Assembly (NCBI GenBank): GCA_019745275.1
Contig: JAIETJ010000076.1
Location: 1 to 38,839, forward strand
Reading direction: 5' to 3'
From: Pseudomonadaceae bacterium
GTDB taxonomy: Bacteria; Pseudomonadota; Gammaproteobacteria; Pseudomonadales; Pseudomonadaceae
Length of the DNA stretch: 38,839 nt
This document shows, piece after piece, positions 1 through 9,740 of the stretch; within the stretch, counting starts at the first letter, position 1, and each line of letters opens with the position of its first letter. Both the position numbers and the translations under genes were made by a program. The notes below the pieces were generated by a model that saw only the letters and a program-made list of their open reading frames with translations, was not told the origin of the DNA and did no database searches.

Positions 1-24
1 GTTCGAGTCCCGTCCGCTGCGCCA
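1..24 (+). tRNA. 3' end of a tRNA, probably tRNA-Asp (partial)
   Basis: The window opens inside a tRNA. The first bases are a T-loop (GTTCGAGTCC), followed by the 3' half of an acceptor stem and an encoded CCA at 22-24. The T-arm and the bases after it closely resemble the 3' end of bacterial tRNA-Asp (GTC). The anticodon lies outside the window, so the amino acid assignment is inferred from the T-arm and acceptor only. A rho-independent terminator follows 10 bases later, so this is the last RNA of its transcription unit. Confidence 0.75.
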
Positions 25-34
25 TATTTGAAAG

Positions 35-68
35 CCCTCAAGCAGAAATGCTTGGGGGTTTTTCTTTT
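35..68 (+). terminator. rho-independent terminator of the tRNA unit
   Basis: A 10-bp stem (CCCTCAAGCA at 35-44 with TGCTTGGGGG at 49-58, one G-T wobble) closes a GAAA tetraloop and is followed by a T-rich tail at 59-68. It sits directly after the tRNA CCA end. Confidence 0.9.
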
Positions 69-81
69 GTCTCGGATTTAA

Positions 82-99
82 CTGTCATCGTTTCTTCAT
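82..99 (+). promoter_or_regulatory. PHO-box-like sequence
   Basis: CTGTCAT (82-88), four bases, then TCTTCAT (93-99) fits the 7-4-7 layout of a PhoB-binding PHO box. The first half-site is a perfect match to the known consensus and the second matches 4 of 7. It lies 66 bases upstream of the small ORF at 166. Functional status is inference only; a single box this degenerate can occur by chance. Confidence 0.25.
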
Positions 100-165
100 G
101 TGCGAACTTTAGGCTGGGCAAAGTGGTCTGCTGAAGACTTACTTTCTCGTCTAAGGAATATTGCC

Positions 166-252
166 ATGAACGATTACCAAGAAGACCTGCTCGACGTGCA
201 TGCAGCTGACTGGGAGCCGGCAGAGCCGGTGGATGATGCCACTGAGTTGTAA
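166..252 (+). CDS. 28-residue acidic small protein, unknown function
   Basis: This short reading frame runs from ATG to TAA and encodes 28 residues beginning MNDYQEDLLDVHAADW and ending in an acidic, proline-containing tail. It has a good ribosome binding site (AAGGA at 153-157, 8 bases before the ATG). It occupies the gap between the tRNA terminator and the convergent AraC-type gene, whose stop lies only 4 bases beyond its own. Acidic residues (D/E) make up about a third of the peptide and there is no signal peptide or membrane segment. I do not recognise a family. The binding site and clean placement support a real gene; the small size keeps confidence moderate. A PHO-box-like motif lies upstream. 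Confidence 0.45.
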   Translation: MNDYQEDLLDVHAADWEPAEPVDDATEL

Positions 253-256
253 GTGC

Positions 257-1294
257 TTAACCGAGCAAGCGCTGGCTGCGGCGAAATTCGCCGGGGGTCT
301 GGCTGCTCCAGCGTTTAAACGCGCGTTGAAAGGCTTCTGCCGAGGCAAAGCCCAGTAAAAAAGCGATTTCGCCAAACGCCAGTTCGGTATCGCGGATATA
401 GCTCATCGCCAAGTCGCGTCGAGTGTTATTCAGTACGGCGCGAAACTGCGTACCTTCCTCGGCCAATTTGCGCCGTAGCGTCCAGCTTGGCAGTTGTAAG
501 CGTGCGGAAATCTCGGCGAGCTCGGGTTCACGGCCATGCAGCAGCGGCCCTAATAGCTGGCTAATGCGCTCTGTTAGACTGCGCGTGCGGGTGAGTTGCT
601 CAAGTTCGCGTTCGCACATTTCAACTAAAAAGCGCCATGTACTTGGGCAGTGCTGCGGGTTGCGCTGGGCCAAACTGGCCTGGCTCAGGTGCAACTGGTT
701 GTGCTCGGCAGAGAATTCAATGGGGCCGTTAAAGGCATGCGTGTAGTGCTCGGCATAGCTTGGCGCGGCGAATTCGATGCAGGTTTTTTCCGCGCTTAGC
801 GGCTTTCCGGCCAAGTGACTCAGTTGTTGCAGCCAGCCAGCGAGCAGCGAGTCGACCACGAAACGGTTGTAAGCGTTGTACGGGCTGATCGAATAGAACC
901 GCAGCCAGGCACCTTGGGCGTCCTCATGAAAGCTCGATTGACCTCGGTAGTTATAGGCATACAGCGGCTCGAAGCGGATTAACGTGCGCGCCGCCTCACG
1001 CACCGTGGGCGCTTGAGCAGCGGTGATGCCGGCTAACCCAGCTTGATTGAAGCGACTGAGTTGGCCCATTAGCAGGCCTAAGTGGGGACTGTCGGTCAAT
1101 TGCATGGCTGCATGCCCCAGCCGCATGTAGCGCGGGATCGACAGCCGTGCGCGTGGCTCGGCTAACCGTGCTGGGTCCAGGTCGAACTGTTCGAGCAGTG
1201 CCTGTGGGTCTTGCCCGCTTGCGTGCACGCTGTCAGTTAAACGTTGGACGAAGCCAATCGATAAATCGCCAAGGCGTACGCGCGAGGTTTTCAT
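257..1294 (-). CDS. AraC-family transcriptional regulator
   Basis: A 345-residue regulator with the architecture of the OruR/ArgR-like AraC group: a long N-terminal effector-binding region (about residues 20-210) and a C-terminal AraC/XylS double helix-turn-helix (about 240-340). The C-terminus carries the usual features: a first helix-turn-helix around LAEISARLQLPSWTLRRKL, then the conserved second region with GEIAFLLGFASAEAFQRAFK and a TPGEFR end. It is cytoplasmic and expected to bind DNA. It is transcribed divergently from fadH across a 292-bp intergenic region, the classic arrangement for a local regulator, so control of fadH or fatty-acid use is the simplest guess. The effector cannot be read from the sequence. 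No strong ribosome binding site is visible at the chosen start, so the exact N-terminus is uncertain. Confidence 0.9.
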   Translation of the reverse strand: MKTSRVRLGDLSIGFVQRLTDSVHASGQDPQALLEQFDLDPARLAEPRARLSIPRYMRLGHAAMQLTDSPHLGLLMGQLSRFNQAGLAGITAAQAPTVREAARTLIRFEPLYAYNYRGQSSFHEDAQGAWLRFYSISPYNAYNRFVVDSLLAGWLQQLSHLAGKPLSAEKTCIEFAAPSYAEHYTHAFNGPIEFSAEHNQLHLSQASLAQRNPQHCPSTWRFLVEMCERELEQLTRTRSLTERISQLLGPLLHGREPELAEISARLQLPSWTLRRKLAEEGTQFRAVLNNTRRDLAMSYIRDTELAFGEIAFLLGFASAEAFQRAFKRWSSQTPGEFRRSQRLLG

Positions 1295-3623
<2,329 letters not shown>

Positions 3624-3941
3624 ATTCGGCGTTAGCTTGTCGATGGCGTATCCAGCGATGCTTGATGCGCCAGCGTTCTTTGGTTTTTTGCTGCGCCGTT
3701 TCGGTCGCCAGTAAACTGCTCAGTGTGACCTCGCATCTGCCCGACCAGATCACAGTTTGCACTTGTCGCTGACGGCCTTTAGTTCAGCGCTAGGGTGACT
3801 GCCAACCCAGTCACATTGCTCGGAACTGATTATCCCCTAAACTTACTAAAGCACTGGCTGACATCTGCCTATCAGGTTTTAACCTGTCTGGGTGCGTGTC
3901 GATTGCAACCTCAGGTGCTGGGTTGGTTTAGAGGAATGATC
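3624..3941. promoter_or_regulatory. intergenic region with two inverted repeats
   Basis: This 318-bp region lies between fadH and the coiled-coil gene. It contains a perfect 7-bp inverted repeat, GTGACTG (3795-3801) and CAGTCAC (3808-3814), and a tight dyad CAGGTT-TT-AACCTG (3873-3886). Neither is followed by a T-run, so they look more like operators or leader hairpins than terminators. No clear fadH terminator is visible. The ribosome binding site GAGGA of the next gene is at 3931-3935. Confidence 0.35.
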
Positions 3942-5630
3942 ATGAGCATGCAGAAAAAACCCCAGATGGTCGAAGCCGTGATGTTCTTCAGTGAACGTGG
4001 CGGCATCTGCAAAGAAATGCTCTATGCCGAATTTGAGGCGTTGCTCGACGGCGTGGTGAATATGCCGGAGTTTGCCGATCAGCAAATGCGCATGGCGTAT
4101 TTACTGATCAATCCACGTTTGTTGGTGCGCTCGGCGGTGTTTTTCTATTTGGATTTTGACCAGAAGGGGGCGGCCGATAGCGGCTGGAACATTCCCTTGC
4201 GCCATCTGGCGGACAACGCTGGGCGTGGGCCTGATTTAGGCGCCGGCCCGATTCGTTTGGCGTGCCGCAGCCAGTGCCCGGTATCTTGGCATCAGATGCA
4301 CCTCTGGGACCCGAGCCTGAATCCGGAAAATAATGATTTGGCCTTGGTGCGTGACGCGGCTAAGCGCAATCACATGGGCCTGCTGGTTGATGATGACGCG
4401 CCGCAACTGCTAGCCGCTGAGCGTTTGCAACTGGCGGCGGAAGATCATTGGCATCCCGTCGATCCCCAACAGCAAGCGGTTGAGGAACAGGCGCAGGCGC
4501 AGGCGGCTAAGGCTGATCAAGAACAACGCCTCGTGGCCGCTCAGTTGGTTAATCAGCAACGTTTGCAGCTGAGCAGCTTGACCCAGCAGCACGAGCAAGA
4601 ATTGGGTCAGTTTCGCTTGGCTAGCGAGGCGCAAGCACAAACCTTGCAGGCCCAGTTGTTGACCTTGCAGCAAGCGCTGCGACAGCAAACGGCGCTCAAC
4701 GGCAGCCTGAAAACACAGCTTAATAGTCAGGCCGATGAGTTCACCACTAGCCGGGAGTTAATGACCGGACAGTTACGCGCCCTTGAGCAGCATGCGCAGA
4801 AAGAGGTCGAGATTCTGCGCCGGCAATTTGAAGTTGAGCTGGCGGCTAAAGTTGCCGCTGCCGTGTCGCTTGGCAAAGAGCAGCTAGTCCAGGACCAGGC
4901 GCGCAACGTCGACCAAGCTCGCGTGGCCAGCGATGAGCAGCATCAAGCGCTGCAAACTCAGTTGCGCGTCTTGCAGCAAAGTTTGACTCAGCAGGAAGCA
5001 TTAAATCTTGCGCTAAATACCCAGTTGGGCAGCCAAGCAGAGAGCTTTCAGGCTGCCCGCGAGCAAATGACTGGGCAACTACGGGCGCTTGAGCAGCACG
5101 CGCAGACCGAAGTCGATATTCTTCGCCGCCAATTTGCCAGCGAATTGCAGGCTAAGGTGGCCGTCGCAGTGGTTGAGTACAAGGAGCAAATTGCCATTCG
5201 AGATGTCGAGTTGGCGTATCGCGCCGAGTTGGACCAGCAACTTGAGCAGGAGGTCGCACGGCTTAAGCGTGAACGCGATGAGTTTGCCGGGCAGGGCCGT
5301 GAACAGGTGTTAGAGCGGCTGTCCAAGCTGGGCGTAGTGTTTGTGGTGTATCACCCAGGTGCCGGTCATTTGACCATTTCCTTGGCTGATGTGGCGCGCT
5401 ATCAAGACAATCCTATGGCCTATGTAGCGGCCAAGTGTTTTGTCAGCGAGGTGCAATACCGTGAGTGGTTCGCGCACTATCAAAACCCTAGTTGTTCGGG
5501 TTTGTTGCCCAGTGGTGAGCGTTGCGGCATGCCGCTGGATAGAGTTGATGCGCCGAGTCGTTTTGTCCTAGGTCATTCCAATTGCTGCGCACGGCACAAG
5601 AGTGCCAGTCCATTGAACAGCATGGCTTAA
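3942..5630 (+). CDS. coiled-coil protein with C-terminal Cys/His cluster, unknown function
   Basis: This 562-residue protein has no function I can name. The start at ATG 3942 is chosen because GAGGA lies 6 bases upstream; ATGs at 3936 and 3948 are in frame and also possible. The N-terminal ~160 residues look globular (MSMQKKPQMVEAVMFF onward, with a tract around SQCPVSWHQMHLWDP). Residues about 180-460 are Q/A/E/L-rich and strongly predicted coiled coil, containing a 102-residue tandem duplication. The C-terminal ~100 residues are globular again and end in a cluster of cysteines with histidines (C in NPSCSGLL, ERCGMP, SNCCARHK) that could bind zinc. There is no signal peptide or membrane segment, so it is probably cytoplasmic. 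Annotations such as chromosome segregation ATPase would rest only on the coiled coil; no Walker motif is visible. Confidence 0.85.
   Translation: MSMQKKPQMVEAVMFFSERGGICKEMLYAEFEALLDGVVNMPEFADQQMRMAYLLINPRLLVRSAVFFYLDFDQKGAADSGWNIPLRHLADNAGRGPDLGAGPIRLACRSQCPVSWHQMHLWDPSLNPENNDLALVRDAAKRNHMGLLVDDDAPQLLAAERLQLAAEDHWHPVDPQQQAVEEQAQAQAAKADQEQRLVAAQLVNQQRLQLSSLTQQHEQELGQFRLASEAQAQTLQAQLLTLQQALRQQTALNGSLKTQLNSQADEFTTSRELMTGQLRALEQHAQKEVEILRRQFEVELAAKVAAAVSLGKEQLVQDQARNVDQARVASDEQHQALQTQLRVLQQSLTQQEALNLALNTQLGSQAESFQAAREQMTGQLRALEQHAQTEVDILRRQFASELQAKVAVAVVEYKEQIAIRDVELAYRAELDQQLEQEVARLKRERDEFAGQGREQVLERLSKLGVVFVVYHPGAGHLTISLADVARYQDNPMAYVAAKCFVSEVQYREWFAHYQNPSCSGLLPSGERCGMPLDRVDAPSRFVLGHSNCCARHKSASPLNSMA
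4623..5234 (+). repeat. in-frame 306-bp tandem duplication within the coiled-coil gene
   Basis: Two adjacent copies of 306 bp (4623-4928 and 4929-5234) encode residues 228-329 and 330-431. By hand alignment without gaps, 58 of the first 90 positions are identical; the best-conserved block is MTGQLRALEQHAQ followed by EV, one variable residue and ILRRQF. The last dozen residues have diverged. The DNA has drifted enough that this is an old duplication, not an assembly artefact. Confidence 0.9.
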
Positions 5631-5633
5631 ATC

Positions 5634-6557
5634 TTGGCTCTATTAATCCCACACTGGCAGCCGCAGGCCCCGCTTGAGCCGCTAACCTTCGACTGGTCGC
5701 GCGCGGCTGGGATTGAGCTGGCGGTGCTGCGCCTGGATCTGATCGATCCACTGATATCCGGTAATAAGTGGTTCAAGTTGGCGCCGTATTTGACGGTCGC
5801 CGCCGAGGCCGGTTTCAGTGGTTTGATGAGCCTGGGCGGAGCGCATTCCAATCATCTGCATGCGTTAGCGGCGGCCGGCCAGCGCTTTGCTTTTACGACG
5901 GTCGGCTTGCTGCGCGGTGAATCGCAAGACACGCCTACAGTGCGTGACTTACACGCCATGGGCATGCAGTTGCATTGGCTTGGCTATGGCGGTTATCGGG
6001 CGCGGCATGCGAGTGACTTTTGGCTGTCTTGGCAGCTGCGTTATCCGCATTTATTGGCGGTGGCTGAGGGTGGTCTGGGCTTGCCGGCGGCGCGCAGTTG
6101 CGACGGGTTGCGAGTGCAGGTGCAGAAGCAATTGGCCGCGCTTGGCTGGCAGGATTATGACGGCTGGTGGTTGGCGGCGGGTACGGGCACCACGCTGGCG
6201 GGTTTGGTTATGGCGGAGGCCGCTGAGCGCCCGGTTTATGGCGCTTTGGCGGTGCCCGCCGGACACGGTGTCGAGACGCAGGTGGCGGCGTTATTAACTG
6301 AGGCTGGAATGGCTAATCAGGGCTACCATCTAATCGAGGCTTGTCGGGGCGGTTTTGCCCAAGTCGATCCGCACTTGCTGGCCTTTATGGCCGAAGCTGA
6401 GGCTTGCAGCGGCATGCGTTTAGAGCCTTTATATACGGCAAAAGCGTTACTGGCATTGCGCCAGCGGGTCGAGGCCGGTTACTTTGCGCCCGCGACGCGG
6501 TTGGTGTTTGTGCACACCGGTGGTCTGCAGGGCCGTCGGGCGTTGCTGGCCAGTTAA
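5634..6557 (+). CDS. PLP-dependent ACC deaminase / D-cysteine desulfhydrase family enzyme
   Basis: A 307-residue fold-type II PLP enzyme. K45 in SGNKWFKL is the likely Schiff-base lysine, SLGGAHSNH forms the usual substrate/PLP loop, and AAGTGTTLAG is the phosphate-binding glycine loop. Members deaminate 1-aminocyclopropane-1-carboxylate or desulfhydrate D-cysteine; the motifs alone do not separate these, and D-cysteine desulfhydrase-like activity is the commoner outcome in pseudomonads. It starts 3 bases after the stop of the coiled-coil gene and in the same frame. No ATG is available before the conserved core, so TTG at 5634 is the only reasonable start, with a weak ribosome binding site that suggests translational coupling. 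Cytoplasmic. Confidence 0.85.
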   Translation: MALLIPHWQPQAPLEPLTFDWSRAAGIELAVLRLDLIDPLISGNKWFKLAPYLTVAAEAGFSGLMSLGGAHSNHLHALAAAGQRFAFTTVGLLRGESQDTPTVRDLHAMGMQLHWLGYGGYRARHASDFWLSWQLRYPHLLAVAEGGLGLPAARSCDGLRVQVQKQLAALGWQDYDGWWLAAGTGTTLAGLVMAEAAERPVYGALAVPAGHGVETQVAALLTEAGMANQGYHLIEACRGGFAQVDPHLLAFMAEAEACSGMRLEPLYTAKALLALRQRVEAGYFAPATRLVFVHTGGLQGRRALLAS

Positions 6558-6630
6558 GTTAATGCGCTCACCGGGCTGGTTAACGTCGGCGGAAAATTTG
6601 AGTGTCGATCCACGGAGCTTGGATATAGCC

Positions 6631-7740
6631 ATGAGCGAGCCGTTAAATCCCGAGCAACTGCGCAGCTTGACACCGCTCAATGCGTTGTCTGAGCAGCAAT
6701 GGCGAGAACTGCGTAGCCAATTGGTGCCGCAGCATTTGCTGGCCGGACAGTTGCTGTTTCGCCAAGGCGATAAAGCCCGGCAGACCTACTATCTGCTTTC
6801 GGGCGTGCTCTTGCTGCGTGATGAAGCAGGCGTTGAACAACAGTTGCAGGCTGGTAGCGAGCAGAGCTGTCATCCGTTGTCGCCCAGTTTGCCGCGCTTG
6901 CATGAGGCGCGGGCCTTAACCGATGTCAGCTTGCTGGTGCTCGACAGCGCCACCTTGTCGCGTTTGCTGACTTGGCGACTGGCCTATCACGACCTGCTGC
7001 TGGAGTTGGCGCAGAGCGGCGAGGATGTCGATTGGATTGAGCGCTTGCTGGAAAATCCGATTTTCGCCAAGGTGCCGCCCTCAAACGTACGGGCTATGCT
7101 CGCACGTTTGCAGCGGCTTGAGTTGACTGCTGGCAGCCCGGTGCTAAGTGAAGGCGAGGTCGGTGATTGCTGTTATTTTCTGAAAAGCGGCCGCGCCGAG
7201 GTGATTCGCGGTGCCGGTGGTGCCCATCAGGTTCTGGCCGAACTTGAAGTGGGTGCGTGCTTTGGGGAGGAGGCCTTGCTGGCTGATTTGCCACGCAACG
7301 CCAGCGTCACCATGCTTGAAGATGGCGTTGTGCTGCGCCTCGATCGACAAGATTTTTTCGCCCTCTTAAAAGCCCCGGTAGTCGATGAGGTGTCTTTCGG
7401 CGAAGCTACCCGGCTCTTGACCAGTGGCGCGCAGTGGTTAGATGTGCGTTTACAGCAGGAGTACGAGCATATGCATGCGCAGCAGGCGCTCAATATGCCC
7501 TTGCACCTATTGCGTTTAAAAGCGCGCTTGCTGGACAAAACCCATACCTACCTGTGCTACTGCGACAGCGGCAAGCGCAGCGCCAGTGCGGTGTTTTTGC
7601 TGTCGCAGTTGGGGTACAAGGCTTACGCCTTGCGCGAGGGTTTGGATGCCTTGCCGGCCGTGCAGCGCGGCGCATTATTGTGCGAGCGTGGCTCGGGTTA
7701 TTTGGCTCGCTCCGGTGGGCGCACCGAACGCAGTTTGTAA
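6631..7740 (+). CDS. double cyclic-nucleotide-binding domain protein with C-terminal rhodanese
   Basis: A 369-residue protein with three domains. The first cNMP-binding-like domain (about 15-120, with LFRQGDKARQTYYLLSG) is degenerate. The second (about 140-255) keeps a recognisable phosphate-binding cassette, FGEEALL followed by LPRNASV. The C-terminal rhodanese domain (about 262-355) has the active-site loop CDSGKRSA with catalytic C311. There is no DNA-binding helix-turn-helix, so it is not a Crp-type regulator. It probably couples nucleotide sensing to sulfur or persulfide chemistry, but the substrate is unknown. The start is set at ATG 6631 because the longer frame would run back into the preceding gene; GGAG at 6614-6617 is a rather distant ribosome binding site. 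It follows a possible D-cysteine desulfhydrase, which would release sulfide, a suggestive pairing. Confidence 0.85.
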   Translation: MSEPLNPEQLRSLTPLNALSEQQWRELRSQLVPQHLLAGQLLFRQGDKARQTYYLLSGVLLLRDEAGVEQQLQAGSEQSCHPLSPSLPRLHEARALTDVSLLVLDSATLSRLLTWRLAYHDLLLELAQSGEDVDWIERLLENPIFAKVPPSNVRAMLARLQRLELTAGSPVLSEGEVGDCCYFLKSGRAEVIRGAGGAHQVLAELEVGACFGEEALLADLPRNASVTMLEDGVVLRLDRQDFFALLKAPVVDEVSFGEATRLLTSGAQWLDVRLQQEYEHMHAQQALNMPLHLLRLKARLLDKTHTYLCYCDSGKRSASAVFLLSQLGYKAYALREGLDALPAVQRGALLCERGSGYLARSGGRTERSL

Positions 7741-7778
7741 TTGTCTGCTCGGCAATGCGGGTGCTGATGACGCAGGTA

Positions 7779-8738
7779 TTAAGCGCCGGCGGCTGATGTG
7801 TCGGCATTCGGCCACTCATCACTGACCACAAATAAGCGCTGTACTTCATGCCAGTCGCCGTCGGCGCGCAAGGTTAATTGCACGACCAACTGCGGACTCG
7901 GCGTTTGGCTGCTGGCCTGCAATTGCTCGGTTAATTGCGCCAAGCTCAAGCTGCTGGCTGGCTCGGCGCGAGCTGGGGCCAGCCAGCGACTGCGGGGCAA
8001 TATTTGCCAGCGCCCCGAATGGTGTTGCCCGGCAAATTCCGGCCATTGCCTGCGGTATAACCAGTGTCCGCGTAAGTGCTGCGGATGCGCGCCACTGGGC
8101 ATAGCGCAGCCGCTCGGCCAGGGATAAAACAGATAACCGCCTAGCCACAGTTCGGCTTGCACAGCCTGAATGTGCAGGTTGCTCAGCGCTGCTTGCGCCT
8201 CTGGCCGGCTCGACAGAGTTAGCTGACGTTGGCGCAGATGCGCCAGCTTTAAACCCAAGCGATCTTGCCCACTGGGGCCAAGCCAGTTCAGTGGCTCGCT
8301 GGCGCAGGCGTGCTCTGGGCCGAGAAAAAACTTACAGGCCAGCTCGGTATGATGATCGCCGTCGCTGTCGCGGCTGAGTAAATCCATCTCACCGAGGGTG
8401 TTGGCCGCTTGCCGGATTGCCAGGTTGGCGGCCAACAGTTGCACGCCACTGGCGTTGTTTATAGCGAATTGCCAGAGTTTCTCGGAGTACAGCCCCAGGC
8501 GCCGATTGGAACTGCGCGCTAGCCAAGCCTCCAGCGTGCTGGCATCTGCATCCAACTGGCGCAGCCAGTCAGCCAGGGTTGCCGGTTCTTGCGCCCAGTG
8601 GCTGCCGGCTAGCGGATGGCGTTGTAGCCACTGCGCATCCAGCAGCAGTGGCGGGGCGATCAGCGTCCAGGCGAGATCACGCACCGCCGGCTGCTGGAGT
8701 TGCGCCGGCAATTGGCTCAATGATTTAAATGGGTTCAT
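7779..8738 (-). CDS. DUF1853 family protein
   Basis: A 319-residue protein that I recognise as DUF1853, a family of uncharacterised proteobacterial proteins. The conserved N-terminal part includes RDLAWTLIAPPLL, LGLYSEKLWQF and a downstream E/D-containing core (DHHTELACKFFLG) reminiscent of nuclease-like folds, though I cannot assign an activity. The start is ATG at 8738 (MNPFKSLSQL), preceded on the minus strand by GGGG; the longer frame to 8861 would overlap the nadK start and is unlikely. It converges with the cNMP/rhodanese gene (38 bases between stops) and diverges from nadK. No signal peptide or membrane segment. Confidence 0.8.
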   Translation of the reverse strand: MNPFKSLSQLPAQLQQPAVRDLAWTLIAPPLLLDAQWLQRHPLAGSHWAQEPATLADWLRQLDADASTLEAWLARSSNRRLGLYSEKLWQFAINNASGVQLLAANLAIRQAANTLGEMDLLSRDSDGDHHTELACKFFLGPEHACASEPLNWLGPSGQDRLGLKLAHLRQRQLTLSSRPEAQAALSNLHIQAVQAELWLGGYLFYPWPSGCAMPSGAHPQHLRGHWLYRRQWPEFAGQHHSGRWQILPRSRWLAPARAEPASSLSLAQLTEQLQASSQTPSPQLVVQLTLRADGDWHEVQRLFVVSDEWPNADTSAAGA

Positions 8739-8852
8739 AACCCCAGCATAACGGCTGAGCGCTGCTTGCTGCGGATAAAACTGCCATGCGGGTTTGCTGC
8801 CGTTGCCGGCTTGCCGCCATAATCGCGGCAATCCATTTATGCAGAGAGCCCC

Positions 8853-9740
8853 ATGGAGCAATTTCGCAATGTCGGCATCATTGGCCGGCTCGGTAGTGCG
8901 CAGGTGCTGGACACCATTCGGCGGCTAAAGAATTTCTTAATCGCACGTCAGTTGCACGTGATTCTCGAAGACAGCATTGCCGAAGTATTGCCCGGCCATG
9001 GTTTACAAACTTCGTCGCGCAAATTGCTCGGGGAGATTTGCGACCTGGTGATCGTCGTCGGCGGTGACGGTAGCTTGCTTGGCGCCGCTCGGGTGCTGGC
9101 TCAGCACAAGGTGCCGGTGTTGGGCATCAACCGTGGCAGCTTGGGTTTTTTGACCGACATTCGTCCCGATGAGCTAGAGATCAAAGTAGGCGAGGTGCTG
9201 GATGGTAAGTACCTGACCGAAACGCGTTTCTTATTGGCTGCCGAAGTGCGTCGCCATAACGAGACCATAGGGCAGGGCGATGCGCTGAATGACGTGGTGC
9301 TGCATCCGGGTAAATCTACCCGAATGATCGAGTTCGAACTGTATATCGACGGCCAGTTCGTCTGCAGCCAAAAGGCCGATGGCCTGATTGTAGCCACGCC
9401 AACCGGCTCCACCGCGTACGCCTTGTCGGCGGGCGGGCCGATTATGCATCCCAAGCTGGATGCGATCGTCATAGTGCCGATGTACCCGCATACCTTGTCG
9501 AGCCGACCGATCGTGGTCGATGGTAATAGCGAGTTGAAGGTGGTGGTGTCCAAAGATTTACAGATCTATCCGCTGGTCTCCTGCGACGGGCAAAACCACT
9601 TCACCTGCGCGCCCGGTGACACCATCACCATCAGTAAAAAGCCGCAAAAACTCACTTTGATTCACCCCCTTGATCACAACTTTTATGAGGCCTGCCGGAC
9701 CAAGCTCGGCTGGGGCAGTCGTTTGGGTAGCAACGATTGA
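8853..9740 (+). CDS. nadK: NAD kinase
   Basis: NadK (also called PpnK) phosphorylates NAD to NADP using ATP or polyphosphate and is the only route to NADP. The 295-residue length is typical. GGDGS at 70-74 is the hallmark loop with catalytic D72, followed by the family block PVLGINRGSLGFLTDI; the second motif NDVVLHPG and the glycine-rich PTGSTAYALSAGGP are also intact. Cytoplasmic. It is the first gene of a tight run ending with pepN. The 114-bp gap to the divergent DUF1853 gene must contain its promoter. Its TGA stop shares a base with the next gene's ATG, suggesting translational coupling. Confidence 0.97.
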   Translation: MEQFRNVGIIGRLGSAQVLDTIRRLKNFLIARQLHVILEDSIAEVLPGHGLQTSSRKLLGEICDLVIVVGGDGSLLGAARVLAQHKVPVLGINRGSLGFLTDIRPDELEIKVGEVLDGKYLTETRFLLAAEVRRHNETIGQGDALNDVVLHPGKSTRMIEFELYIDGQFVCSQKADGLIVATPTGSTAYALSAGGPIMHPKLDAIVIVPMYPHTLSSRPIVVDGNSELKVVVSKDLQIYPLVSCDGQNHFTCAPGDTITISKKPQKLTLIHPLDHNFYEACRTKLGWGSRLGSND

